Of a DNA stretch of 5,878 bases, positions 1 through 5,808 are shown one piece after another; the stretch's first letter is position 1; each line of letters opens with the position of its first letter. The notes under the pieces were generated by a model. The model was not told the DNA's origin and ran no database searches. It saw nothing but the letters and a program-made list of their open reading frames with translations. The stretch comes from Candidatus Poribacteria bacterium. GTDB lineage: Bacteria; Poribacteria; WGA-4E; DTYX01. The stretch is taken from positions 1-5,878 of the forward strand of contig DTYX01000054.1 in assembly GCA_012961655.1 (NCBI GenBank), read 5' to 3'. The position numbers and the translations under genes are program-made.

Positions 1-7
1 TCTAAGT

Positions 8-60
8 GGCGTCCCCGCCACGATACCGCAGGCGGGGACGCCTGCTTGAGCGCGGGGACG
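8..60. repeat. GC-rich hairpin repeat with a third arm copy
   Basis: A perfect 12-bp inverted repeat (GGCGTCCCCGCC at 8-19, GGCGGGGACGCC at 31-42) encloses an 11-nt loop. The 9-mer GCGGGGACG of the right arm recurs exactly at 52-60, 20 bp downstream, so the left arm could pair with either copy. The element is far more GC-rich than the sequence that follows it. It lies outside any convincing gene and may be cut by the window edge. It looks like a dispersed non-coding repeat or part of a terminator for a gene to the left; no T-run follows the stem on either visible side, which favours a repeat. Repeat-family membership is inference, because only this copy is visible. Confidence 0.6.
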
Positions 61-90
61 TCGCTCTTGAACAGTACGAATTTGTAGGAT

Positions 91-128
91 AATCTATTAG
101 ATCGTCTGTTCCTGGCAATCTAACAGAT
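91..128. promoter_or_regulatory. Candidate tandem operator: two ATCT-N3-AGAT sites
   Basis: Two 12-mers, AATCTATTAGAT (91-102) and AATCTAACAGAT (117-128), differ at only two central bases and start 26 bp apart. Each has palindromic ATCT/AGAT half-sites around three bases, the usual form of a dimer-binding site. They lie about 60-100 bp upstream of the candidate -10 element of the TPR gene, a position that would suit an activator. No regulator is encoded nearby to match them, and AT-rich palindromes can arise by chance, so this is a weak call. Confidence 0.25.
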
Positions 129-186
129 AGCGCTACAGTTAAAGGATCCTGAAGCTCATTACCTTTTCTCCTCTGACTGTTATTTT

Positions 187-195
187 TGCGATAAT
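187..195 (+). promoter_or_regulatory. Candidate extended -10 promoter of the TPR gene
   Basis: TGC followed by GATAAT (190-195) matches the extended -10 form TGN-TATAAT with one mismatch in the hexamer. No good -35 hexamer lies at the usual distance, which extended -10 promoters tolerate. Transcription would begin near 202, giving a leader of roughly 14 nt before the ATG at 216, or a longer one if translation begins at TTG 288. It is the best promoter-like sequence I see before the gene. Confidence 0.3.
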
Positions 196-215
196 ATAAC
201 CGATTTTTCACTCCC

Positions 216-776
216 ATGTCAACAAAAATTGTTAAAAATATTGAATGGAAAACAAAATACGTCAAAAAATTAAAGAGGCGTATTGCGTTGAGAATTGCAT
301 ACATAACAGCCGCGGTATTAGTTTTTGCGATAGCAGTGGCCATCTTAAACTTGGGACGTATTAAAATTGCGATATACAATAAAAGAGGCGCCGACTATTA
401 CCATAAGGACATGTACGATGAAGCGATGGTGGAATTTCAAAAAGCCATCATGATAAAACCTGACTATGCGGAAGCTCATAACAATATTGGGGTTATTTAT
501 CGCGCCAAAGGCATCTATGAAAACGCAATAGATGAATTTCAGATAGCTATCAGATTCAAACCGAAATTTGCCATAGCATACTACAATCTCGCCCGAGTTT
601 ATTCGCAAAAGAATGATAAACGGAAGGCTATCGAATCGTTGAAACGGGCAATCTATCTGAATGAAAAATTTATTGATTCTGCAAGTACTGAAGAAGCCTT
701 TGGAAAAATTAGGAACACTTTGGAGTTTCGGGAATTGATAGGAGGGAAAGATGAAAAAAAGACCATCGACAGATAA
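216..776 (+). CDS. Membrane-anchored TPR-repeat protein
   Basis: A 186-residue protein with a very basic N-terminus (Lys/Arg-rich, residues 1-26), one hydrophobic membrane segment (about 27-46) and a soluble part made of tetratricopeptide repeats. Three repeats follow in register: 51-84 (G58, Y61, A70, F74, A77, P82), 85-118 (G92, Y95, A104, F108, A111, P116) and a weaker one at 119-152 (Y129, A138, A145). A helical cap at about 157-175 follows. TPRs bind peptides and build complexes; no catalytic domain is present, so I infer a membrane-tethered scaffold whose TPR side (cytoplasmic or periplasmic) is uncertain. By the positive-inside rule the basic N-terminus would be cytoplasmic, putting the TPRs outside the inner membrane. 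The ATG at 216 has no Shine-Dalgarno. An in-frame TTG at 288 (residue 25), nine bases after AAAGAGG, is a credible alternative start that would remove the basic stretch. The gene overlaps the next one by 26 nt, suggesting coupled expression. Confidence 0.88.
   Translation: MSTKIVKNIEWKTKYVKKLKRRIALRIAYITAAVLVFAIAVAILNLGRIKIAIYNKRGADYYHKDMYDEAMVEFQKAIMIKPDYAEAHNNIGVIYRAKGIYENAIDEFQIAIRFKPKFAIAYYNLARVYSQKNDKRKAIESLKRAIYLNEKFIDSASTEEAFGKIRNTLEFRELIGGKDEKKTIDR
740..745 (+). promoter_or_regulatory. Strong ribosome binding site of the receiver gene
   Basis: AGGAGG lies five bases before the ATG at 751, inside the last codons of the TPR gene. It fixes the start of the receiver gene and shows that the 26-nt overlap is genuine. 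It contrasts with the lack of any such site before ATG 216, so the downstream protein may be translated more efficiently than the upstream one. Confidence 0.85.
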
Positions 777-1407
777 CCGCTTACAAGCTCGAATCCAGGA
801 GGTTGAGCGGGATGTAAACCGAGCGCGCGAACAGCTCCAGAGGCGCGTTGAGTATGCCTGTGGCGCGCTTGATGTATGGCGAAAAGTTGGGGTTACTGGA
901 TTGAAGGGACAGGTTTTGATTGTTGACGGCGACCCAGAATTCCGGCGGGAAATCTTAGAGATGGTTTTGAACGCGGGCTATCGCGGTGATGAAGCGAAGG
1001 ATGCTGTGGAAGCGACATCCTACTTGCAGCTTGCCAAGTACCGTTTGGTTATTGTCGATATGTATATCCAAAAGGGCAGCGGCTGGCGAGTAATGCGGCG
1101 CGCCCTCCGAAGATTTCCAGGTATCAAGGTGGTCATCATCGTGCGCAATAATGAACAGGGGCGGCAAGCGATGCGAATGGGCGCTTTTAGCTTTCTGGTC
1201 AGACCCATCGATGGAGAACAGTTGCGCACCTGCGTTCTCAGCGCCATGAAACTTAAACATCGAGCCTGTGAGGTGTTATTGCGAGGTGACCCATGCGACC
1301 GCTCCTGCGTCAATCATTTCCTGTGGGAAGGCGATTTAGGCGAAGAACCGGAGATTGAATACGTTGATACCCCCTTAGACGATTTTGATGAAGCTTTGCA
1401 AAAATAG
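751..1407 (+). CDS. Degenerate response-regulator receiver protein
   Basis: A 218-residue soluble protein with three parts. Residues 8-35 are a charged helix, possibly a coiled coil. Residues 53-167 are a CheY-like receiver fold: the first strand ends VLIVDGDP, the third strand ends at D103, the presumed phospho-acceptor, and the GAFSFLVRP stretch (144-152) matches the usual GAxxFLxKP. Residues 171-218 are a tail with C173, C182, C186 and H189, then an acidic end. There is no DNA-binding or enzymatic output domain. Several conserved positions are altered: the second acidic residue of the metal pocket is G60, no Ser or Thr occurs between 112 and 146 where the switch Thr/Ser belongs, and the conserved Lys is R151. 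The protein therefore probably does not signal by ordinary phosphorylation, and may instead bind a partner such as the TPR protein encoded just upstream. It has a strong ribosome binding site and overlaps the TPR gene by 26 nt. The fold is clear; the function is inferred. Confidence 0.87.
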   Translation: MKKRPSTDNRLQARIQEVERDVNRAREQLQRRVEYACGALDVWRKVGVTGLKGQVLIVDGDPEFRREILEMVLNAGYRGDEAKDAVEATSYLQLAKYRLVIVDMYIQKGSGWRVMRRALRRFPGIKVVIIVRNNEQGRQAMRMGAFSFLVRPIDGEQLRTCVLSAMKLKHRACEVLLRGDPCDRSCVNHFLWEGDLGEEPEIEYVDTPLDDFDEALQK

Positions 1408-1444
1408 CCCAACAATTACACTCCATAGGTAAATCGAGCTATTT
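1402..1444. terminator. Weak stem between convergent genes, possible bidirectional terminator
   Basis: AAATAGC (1402-1408) and GCTATTT (1438-1444) form a 7-bp inverted repeat spanning both stop codons of the convergent receiver and dehydrogenase genes, with a 29-nt loop. On the minus strand the stem runs into a short T-run. The loop is long and the stem AT-rich, so this is a poor intrinsic terminator. It is listed because no better structure exists in the 31-bp gap. Confidence 0.2.
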
Positions 1445-2473
1445 ATCAGTAATTTTAATGACAACCTTTAACCCCTTTTTCTCAACCACAGTGTCAAATC
1501 CCTCTTTAATACGCTCTAAGGGTAAAATGTGACTAATAATCGGTTTCAGTTTGACGACGCCACATTCAATCAGCTTCAATGCCGAAGTAAAATCGTGGGG
1601 AGTAAAGTCATGGCTGCCAGTAACTAATAACTGTTTGTAGTGAATCAAGTTTGGGTCTAAATCGATTTTTGCGGGCGGGTATGTTCCGGCGAATAGATTG
1701 ACTGTTCCACAGATTCCCGCCATCTGCAGCGCCATCTCGATAGCGTTAGGCGCGCCGACAGCGACAACGATAGAATTTGCACCTCGACCGCCGGTCAATT
1801 CTTTGACTTTCTCTATCGCTTCTTTTTTGGCAGCGCAAATCACCTCATCAGCGCCTACCTGCTTCGCCACTTCAAGTCTCTCTTCGACTAAATCACAAGC
1901 GATTACCCGACCGCCCAGGTGCTTTGCTAATTGCACATGCATCAGACCGATTGGTCCAGTGCCGACAATAACCACATCATCGCCTATCTTGATACTGTTT
2001 TTGTTGATGCCATTGATACAACAAGCAAGGGGCTCGGTGAACGTCGCTTCTGGGTAGGATACGCCAGACGGGATAAGGCGTAAGTTAGGCGGTATCGCCG
2101 TTCCGTATTCACAGAAACCACCCGATACCTTGCCATATCCAAAATCTTCACAGTAATTGAAAATGCCACGACGACAATAGTGGCATTTACCGCACACTAC
2201 TCGCCAATCTGGCGCCACTCTATCGCCAATTTTAAAATCTTCTTCTACCTCTGCGCCAATCTGGATAACTTCTCCAACCCACTCATGTCCCAAACGGCGC
2301 GGATACGATGACGCCGACCTGGCGCCTGTATACCAACGGACATCGCTTGGACAAACTCCACAATATTTAATATTTATCAAAACTTTCGATTCGTCCATCG
2401 ATGGCATGTCCATCTGTTCCACACGTACATCTTTCACACCATAAAGCAAAGCCGCCTTCATTTTGTCTGGCAT
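1439..2473 (-). CDS. Zinc-dependent medium-chain alcohol/polyol dehydrogenase
   Basis: A complete 344-residue member of the zinc-containing MDR superfamily, in the branch of sorbitol and threonine dehydrogenases. It would oxidise an alcohol to a ketone or aldehyde with a nicotinamide cofactor in the cytoplasm. Catalytic zinc ligands are visible as C38 (CGVCPSD, with S43 as likely proton relay), H63-E64 (GHEWVGEV) and E147 (TEPLAC). The structural zinc site is C94, C97, C100 and C108. The cofactor fold starts with G171-x-G173-x-x-G176, and D194 at the end of the second strand favours NAD over NADP. Length is normal for the family and no key residue is missing. The ATG at 2473 is preferred because AGGAGG lies five bases upstream; a second Met at residue 5 would begin at the MKAALL stretch typical of these enzymes. 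Substrate cannot be decided from the sequence, and no pathway partner is adjacent. Confidence 0.96.
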   Translation of the reverse strand: MPDKMKAALLYGVKDVRVEQMDMPSMDESKVLINIKYCGVCPSDVRWYTGARSASSYPRRLGHEWVGEVIQIGAEVEEDFKIGDRVAPDWRVVCGKCHYCRRGIFNYCEDFGYGKVSGGFCEYGTAIPPNLRLIPSGVSYPEATFTEPLACCINGINKNSIKIGDDVVIVGTGPIGLMHVQLAKHLGGRVIACDLVEERLEVAKQVGADEVICAAKKEAIEKVKELTGGRGANSIVVAVGAPNAIEMALQMAGICGTVNLFAGTYPPAKIDLDPNLIHYKQLLVTGSHDFTPHDFTSALKLIECGVVKLKPIISHILPLERIKEGFDTVVEKKGLKVVIKITDK

Positions 2474-2765
2474 GTAAGCCTCCTAATGCGTTGTTGTGTT
2501 TCCTTTTATATGTCAATGTGACGTTGACCCCCATGAATCATAGATTATAGATTCAAAAGGAGTTTCGGGCAGAAGCCAAATGTTTTCACGAAAGCATTCA
2601 AAATTATAAAAGTCTGGCGCCGATTGATATTATATCATACCACAATAGGGAAAACAAGTAGTTTTTGCCAAACCGCATTTATCGCCCACAAATGAAGTAG
2701 GAAAGCATTATCATGATGCCGAGGCTGAAGATAAATGAAACTCCCATTACACAAAATAGCTCTCG
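2474..2765. other. Non-coding gap between receptor and dehydrogenase genes
   Basis: No supportable gene lies in these 292 bp. On the minus strand the dehydrogenase's ribosome binding site AGGAGG sits at 2484-2479. A TTGACA hexamer occurs at 2516-2511, but no good -10 follows at 16-18 bp, so no promoter is called. A small inverted repeat, GAATC (2535-2539) and GATTC (2550-2554), includes two TAGATT copies and could be an operator; this is weak. No intrinsic terminator is evident after the receptor gene, so read-through into the dehydrogenase gene is possible but unproven. Confidence 0.6.
2479..2484 (-). promoter_or_regulatory. Ribosome binding site of the dehydrogenase gene
   Basis: On the minus strand, AGGAGG lies five bases before the ATG at 2473. 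It supports the upstream start over the second in-frame Met four codons later. Confidence 0.85.
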
Positions 2766-5018
2766 TTAAAACTCCATATTCACTCCCAAATACGGGATAA
2801 TAGGCAATTGATACACCGGTTCTTGCTCTGAGTAGTCCTCGTTGTATTCGATGCTTAGCAGATTTTTCCGATTATAGACATTCAAGATTTCCAGGTAGGC
2901 AGATAGACGCCAACGATTGAATATAAAACGTTTATTAACTGAGATATCCAGGCTGTGGTAAGGCGGAATCCGTTTGGAATTTACCTCGCCGTAGATAGCA
3001 TAGTAGCGAATGTGTCCTGTATTTGGGTCATAACTTTTATTGGAGCCTATAATGGGAGTATAGGGCGTACCCGTGGAATAGTGCCATTTTGCGCCGATTT
3101 CCCAGGTTGGAGTAAGTTTGTAGTTGCCGGTCAGCGTGATTACATGCGTCTGGTCATAGCTATAGAGTCGTTCAGGTTCGCCCGGTTTATCTTTTCTGCG
3201 CGAGACGGAATAGGTATAGCTCAACCATCCGAAAAATTTATCGGGGACGCTATATTTCAGAAATACCTCGACGCCTCGTGCAAATCCCTCTCCTTGATTG
3301 AGATAGATATATTCGGGGTCGCGTGTAATCAGGTCGGAAAGTTTTTTGTAGTATCCTGCGACTTTGAGGATAGTATCCGAGGAGAGTTGACGTTCAGCTT
3401 CTACGATGTAATGCGTGGCGTTGCTGTCGGTGACATCGGGATTGCCCCAGTCGGGCAGAATCTGAAAGGCTTGTGGGCTTTGAAGGTATCTGCCCCAGGC
3501 AAAACGCAAATCTAAGTCGTTAAGCAAGTTGAGGGAAATACTTCCACGCCCTTGAGTCGAAATTTTATCCGTAATATTGAAATAGTCCGCACGCGCGCCC
3601 AAAGTGAGGTTGAGCGGCTTAACAGGCGCATATCGTCCTTGAATATATCCTTCGATGAAGGTAAATCGCTCTTTCGCATCCGTTTTGAAGACATCCGCGA
3701 GGAAATCATATTCAGATTGCCCTTCTTCAGGCGGGCGGCTGAAAAAACTTTTAATTCCCACTATACCCGTCGTTGAAACAAACCCCGCTTCAATTTTGGA
3801 TTTCGGATTCAGAGAATACTCAAGGTCATTTCGCACTCCATACATATCCGGCTCAACCCGAAGGAAGTATCCTTCACCGAATCCCAAATCCATCAAATAA
3901 GGGGTGTGGGAGAATGAAAGAACAGAAGTCAATTTTGAGAATAGTCGCGACTTTAAATGCAAGCTCTGAGCGTGAAATCCGCTTTTGTAATGAAATTTTC
4001 CTGCGAATTCTGAATAGTATCTCACATCTTCATCTTTAATCTGCAATTCCATGAAATCATCTGCGCCAAATGCGTCAAAACTCAGATGATGATTTTCCGT
4101 TAAATCATAACTCAACTTCGCTTGATAGTCCCAAAATCTAGGCAGAGCCGTAATCCGCTCCACCGTTATCGGAAACAGGTCGATGTAACTCCGCCGCCCT
4201 GCCAGGTACCATGAACCACGTTCACCAATTGGGCCTTCGATTAGAGTTTCCGACATCAGCATGTTAAGATTAGCTTTGACCCCAAATTTATCATCCCTTC
4301 CATCGCGGGCGTAAATATCGATGACCGCTTGCGCATCCGCCCCAAATTCCGCCCCAAATCCGCCGGCATAGACATCGACTTTGTCAATAATTTCTGAATT
4401 GACCGTCGCCACTAATCCGCCAAAATGATACGGATAAAGCAGATAGGTCCTATCAAAGTAAAACAGATTGTCCTCTGGACCGCCTCCGCGGATATACAGT
4501 AGACCGTTAAAATCGTTCATTACTCCAACGCCTGGCAGCGCCTGAAGCGCGCGCAAAGCATCACCCGCCGTTCCCGGAACGCGTTTAATCTCTTCGGAGA
4601 ACATTGTTTGTCGGCTGATAACTTTCGGCGTCCGACGCGCTTTGACAACGACCTCATCCAAGATAAAACTTGTTCGTTCTAAATAGATTTCGATATGCGA
4701 AATTTTACCGGATTCTACGGTTATTTCGTATACATCGGATTTGTCATATCCAACGGCAGCGGCGGTGATACTGTATCTTCCCGGCGGAACATTTTCAAAT
4801 ATGAAGCCACCGGAGGAGTCAGTTGATTCGCTACGGTCAAGTTGCAAGATTGTTACAGTAACGCCGCTCAGAGGCACGATTTCCGCATGAACCTTATTTT
4901 GACTTCCGCGTTCATATACCGCGCCGACGATTTGTCCAACCTGATTCTCCGTCTGTCCTTGGGGATAAAAGCTAAAAATCAACCCTAACAATAAACAACA
5001 TAATCTGTAATAAGACAT
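2766..5018 (-). CDS. TonB-dependent outer-membrane receptor with carboxypeptidase-regulatory-like domain
   Basis: A 750-residue outer-membrane receptor that would import a ligand using energy from TonB-ExbB-ExbD. Residues 1-22 look like a signal peptide (hydrophobic core LCCLLLGLIF). Residues 27-114 form a carboxypeptidase-regulatory-like beta-sandwich (SGVTVTI, FENVPPGRYSI, AAAVGYD), common at the front of Bacteroidota-type receptors. After the LDEVVVKA linker comes the plug domain (about 130-240, with RGGGPEDN and GGFGAEFGADA), then the beta-barrel to the end. Late-barrel signatures include GFARGVEV (578-585), YSTGTPYTP (647-655), PPYHSLDISV (685-694) and LNVYNRKN (712-719). The final residue is Phe, as barrel assembly prefers. 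The frame is intact. The start ATG has only a weak ribosome binding site. The ligand is unknown: no SusD-like partner, siderophore or vitamin gene is adjacent, and a peptide, glycan or metal complex are all possible. Confidence 0.95.
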   Translation of the reverse strand: MSYYRLCCLLLGLIFSFYPQGQTENQVGQIVGAVYERGSQNKVHAEIVPLSGVTVTILQLDRSESTDSSGGFIFENVPPGRYSITAAAVGYDKSDVYEITVESGKISHIEIYLERTSFILDEVVVKARRTPKVISRQTMFSEEIKRVPGTAGDALRALQALPGVGVMNDFNGLLYIRGGGPEDNLFYFDRTYLLYPYHFGGLVATVNSEIIDKVDVYAGGFGAEFGADAQAVIDIYARDGRDDKFGVKANLNMLMSETLIEGPIGERGSWYLAGRRSYIDLFPITVERITALPRFWDYQAKLSYDLTENHHLSFDAFGADDFMELQIKDEDVRYYSEFAGKFHYKSGFHAQSLHLKSRLFSKLTSVLSFSHTPYLMDLGFGEGYFLRVEPDMYGVRNDLEYSLNPKSKIEAGFVSTTGIVGIKSFFSRPPEEGQSEYDFLADVFKTDAKERFTFIEGYIQGRYAPVKPLNLTLGARADYFNITDKISTQGRGSISLNLLNDLDLRFAWGRYLQSPQAFQILPDWGNPDVTDSNATHYIVEAERQLSSDTILKVAGYYKKLSDLITRDPEYIYLNQGEGFARGVEVFLKYSVPDKFFGWLSYTYSVSRRKDKPGEPERLYSYDQTHVITLTGNYKLTPTWEIGAKWHYSTGTPYTPIIGSNKSYDPNTGHIRYYAIYGEVNSKRIPPYHSLDISVNKRFIFNRWRLSAYLEILNVYNRKNLLSIEYNEDYSEQEPVYQLPIIPYLGVNMEF

Positions 5019-5088
5019 ATCATTCCATATCCTAAGCCATATTCCGCGCTTTATGACCCGCTGTTCGCTTTAAATTCGGAACAAATGC

Positions 5089-5156
5089 CCTCGTAGCCCA
5101 ACTTTCTAAGTTGGTCCTTTCACTCAGAAACCAAGATAGAATCTTGGGCTACGGGG
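5089..5156. repeat. Compound inverted repeat with two nested mini-hairpins
   Basis: Outer arms CGTAGCCCAA (5092-5101) and TTGGGCTACG (5144-5153) pair perfectly over 10 bp, and two further C-G pairs follow outward after one T-G mismatch. Each arm overlaps its own short hairpin: CCAACTT-tct-AAGTTGG (5098-5114) and CCAAGAT-aga-ATCTTGG (5131-5147), both perfect 7-bp stems with 3-nt loops. The element lies between the divergent receptor and small-gene transcription units and codes for nothing convincing. The form resembles REP-like or miniature mobile repeats. The TCTAAGT in the first hairpin also opens the window just before the GC-rich hairpin, so the two repeats may share a module. The family assignment is inference. 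Confidence 0.7.
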
Positions 5157-5192
5157 TCCTAACCTTTAAAAATGAGCAATATAAAATTTTCA

Positions 5193-5221
5193 TTGACATT
5201 ATCGTTTTAATATATTACACT
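5193..5221 (+). promoter_or_regulatory. Sigma-70-type promoter before the small genes
   Basis: A perfect -35 hexamer TTGACA (5193-5198) is followed after 17 bp by TACACT (5216-5221), which keeps the most conserved T, A and final T of the -10 consensus. The surrounding sequence is AT-rich. Transcription would start near 5228, leaving a leader of about 90 nt before the gene at 5320. I see no riboswitch-like fold in that leader. Confidence 0.55.
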
Positions 5222-5305
5222 TACAAAACATCTCGCAAACACGAAAACATAAATCCCTACGACACGATGTGCGGAATGCAATCTGTATTTGGCGAAGCCA
5301 CAAAT

Positions 5306-5311
5306 AGGAGG
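5306..5311 (+). promoter_or_regulatory. Ribosome binding site of the first small gene
   Basis: AGGAGG lies eight bases before the ATG at 5320. Together with the promoter at 5193-5221 it is the main reason to treat the short reading frame as a real gene. Confidence 0.8.
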
Positions 5312-5319
5312 ATTTTGAA

Positions 5320-5550
5320 ATGAAAACTATTTATATAAAATTCAACAGCAGGACAGAACAAGTTCGCGGGTTTTATCAATTGGCGACTAGAACATGGGTT
5401 ACCAGTTTGCCAGATGAAATCTATAAGGTTCCAATTGATAGTTTACAAATCCTGGACGCTCAATACATTTCCTACCGTCGAGCAACAGATGAGGAGGTTG
5501 CCAAATCCCATGATAAGATACGAAATCCTTTTGCCTTTGTTTTACAATGA
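5320..5550 (+). CDS. Small hypothetical protein, 76 residues
   Basis: I do not recognise this protein. It has 76 residues, no Cys, no signal peptide and no membrane segment, and looks like a small cytoplasmic protein. The first half alternates hydrophobic and polar residues as beta-strands would (MKTIYIKF at the start, then GFYQLATRTWV). The second half is more charged, with a likely short helix near 55-67 (RATDEEVAKSHDK). It is supported by a good promoter and ribosome binding site. It ends in TGA, followed one codon later by an in-frame TAG. The next small gene lies in the same frame 54 bases downstream, which suggests a two-gene operon. A toxin-antitoxin or other small-protein pair is possible, but no motif supports it. 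Confidence 0.65.
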   Translation: MKTIYIKFNSRTEQVRGFYQLATRTWVTSLPDEIYKVPIDSLQILDAQYISYRRATDEEVAKSHDKIRNPFAFVLQ

Positions 5551-5574
5551 CGGTAGAAGAATCGAGGAAGAAAA

Positions 5575-5610
5575 GTTCACCGAGACCATAAGCCGAAGGC
5601 GTCGGTGAAC
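5575..5610. repeat. Inverted repeat overlapping the start of the second small gene
   Basis: GTTCACCGA (5575-5583) and TCGGTGAAC (5602-5610) form a perfect 9-bp stem with an 18-nt loop, which itself contains GCC-gaa-GGC (5592-5600). The right arm includes the GTG at 5605 used as the apparent start of the next gene. GTGAAC recurs at 5614-5619, so the left arm's GTTCAC could pair with either copy. It could be a translational switch, a processing site between two genes, or a REP-like repeat inserted between them. No T-run follows, so it is not a standard terminator. Confidence 0.6.
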
Positions 5611-5808
5611 GAAGTGAACATAATTATTGTCAAGGGGCATTGGATATACCAAAGCACGCTTTACGAGGACAAACTTGTTCGGGTGTGGATAGATACAGAG
5701 GACATACCGTCAAATCTGGAGTTCATTAGAAACTACAAGGAAATTCTGAAAGAACGGTTTCAACAATTGGACATCTGGATTACTGCCCAGCAGATTGAAG
5801 TGATTTAG
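5605..5808 (+). CDS. Small hypothetical protein, up to 67 residues
   Basis: I do not recognise this protein. It begins with a likely beta-hairpin (VNIIIVKGHWIYQ, then LVRVWID), followed by a helix with charged faces (about 38-54, containing NYKEILKERFQQ) and a final strand (DIWITAQQIEVI). It has no Cys, signal peptide or membrane segment. There is no ATG: the start is GTG, either at 5605 or at 5614. The 5614 start (M-N-I-I-I) gives a 64-residue protein and sits five bases after GGTGA, so it is at least as likely. The GTG at 5605 lies inside an inverted repeat. The gene follows the first small gene in the same frame and direction and probably shares its promoter. Composition and length suit a small soluble partner protein, but the function is unknown. 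Confidence 0.55.
   Translation: MNEVNIIIVKGHWIYQSTLYEDKLVRVWIDTEDIPSNLEFIRNYKEILKERFQQLDIWITAQQIEVI

Noticed and set aside
2..379. Minus-strand reading frame of 125 codons
   Set aside because: It is antisense to the TPR gene and runs through the GC-rich repeat; no protein features or start signals support it.
2590..2709. GAAAGCATT repeated at 2590-2598 and 2701-2709, possible 9-bp target-site duplication
   Set aside because: The 102 bp between the copies has no terminal inverted repeats or coding content, so a chance repeat in AT-rich sequence is more likely.
2955..3515. Plus-strand frame of 186 codons inside the receptor gene
   Set aside because: It is antisense to the beta-barrel coding sequence, whose protein signatures are unambiguous; the open frame is a by-product of codon use.
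5111..5323. Plus-strand reading frame of 70 codons ending in an ATGA overlap with the first small gene
   Set aside because: It begins with TTG inside the compound repeat, has no ribosome binding site and runs across the promoter at 5193-5221. A shorter internal start at ATG 5267 (18 codons) also lacks a ribosome binding site, so a leader peptide is not supported.
5414..5608. Plus-strand 64-codon frame linking the two small genes
   Set aside because: It mostly shadows the first small gene in another frame, has no ribosome binding site and ends in low-complexity Arg codons within the inverted repeat.
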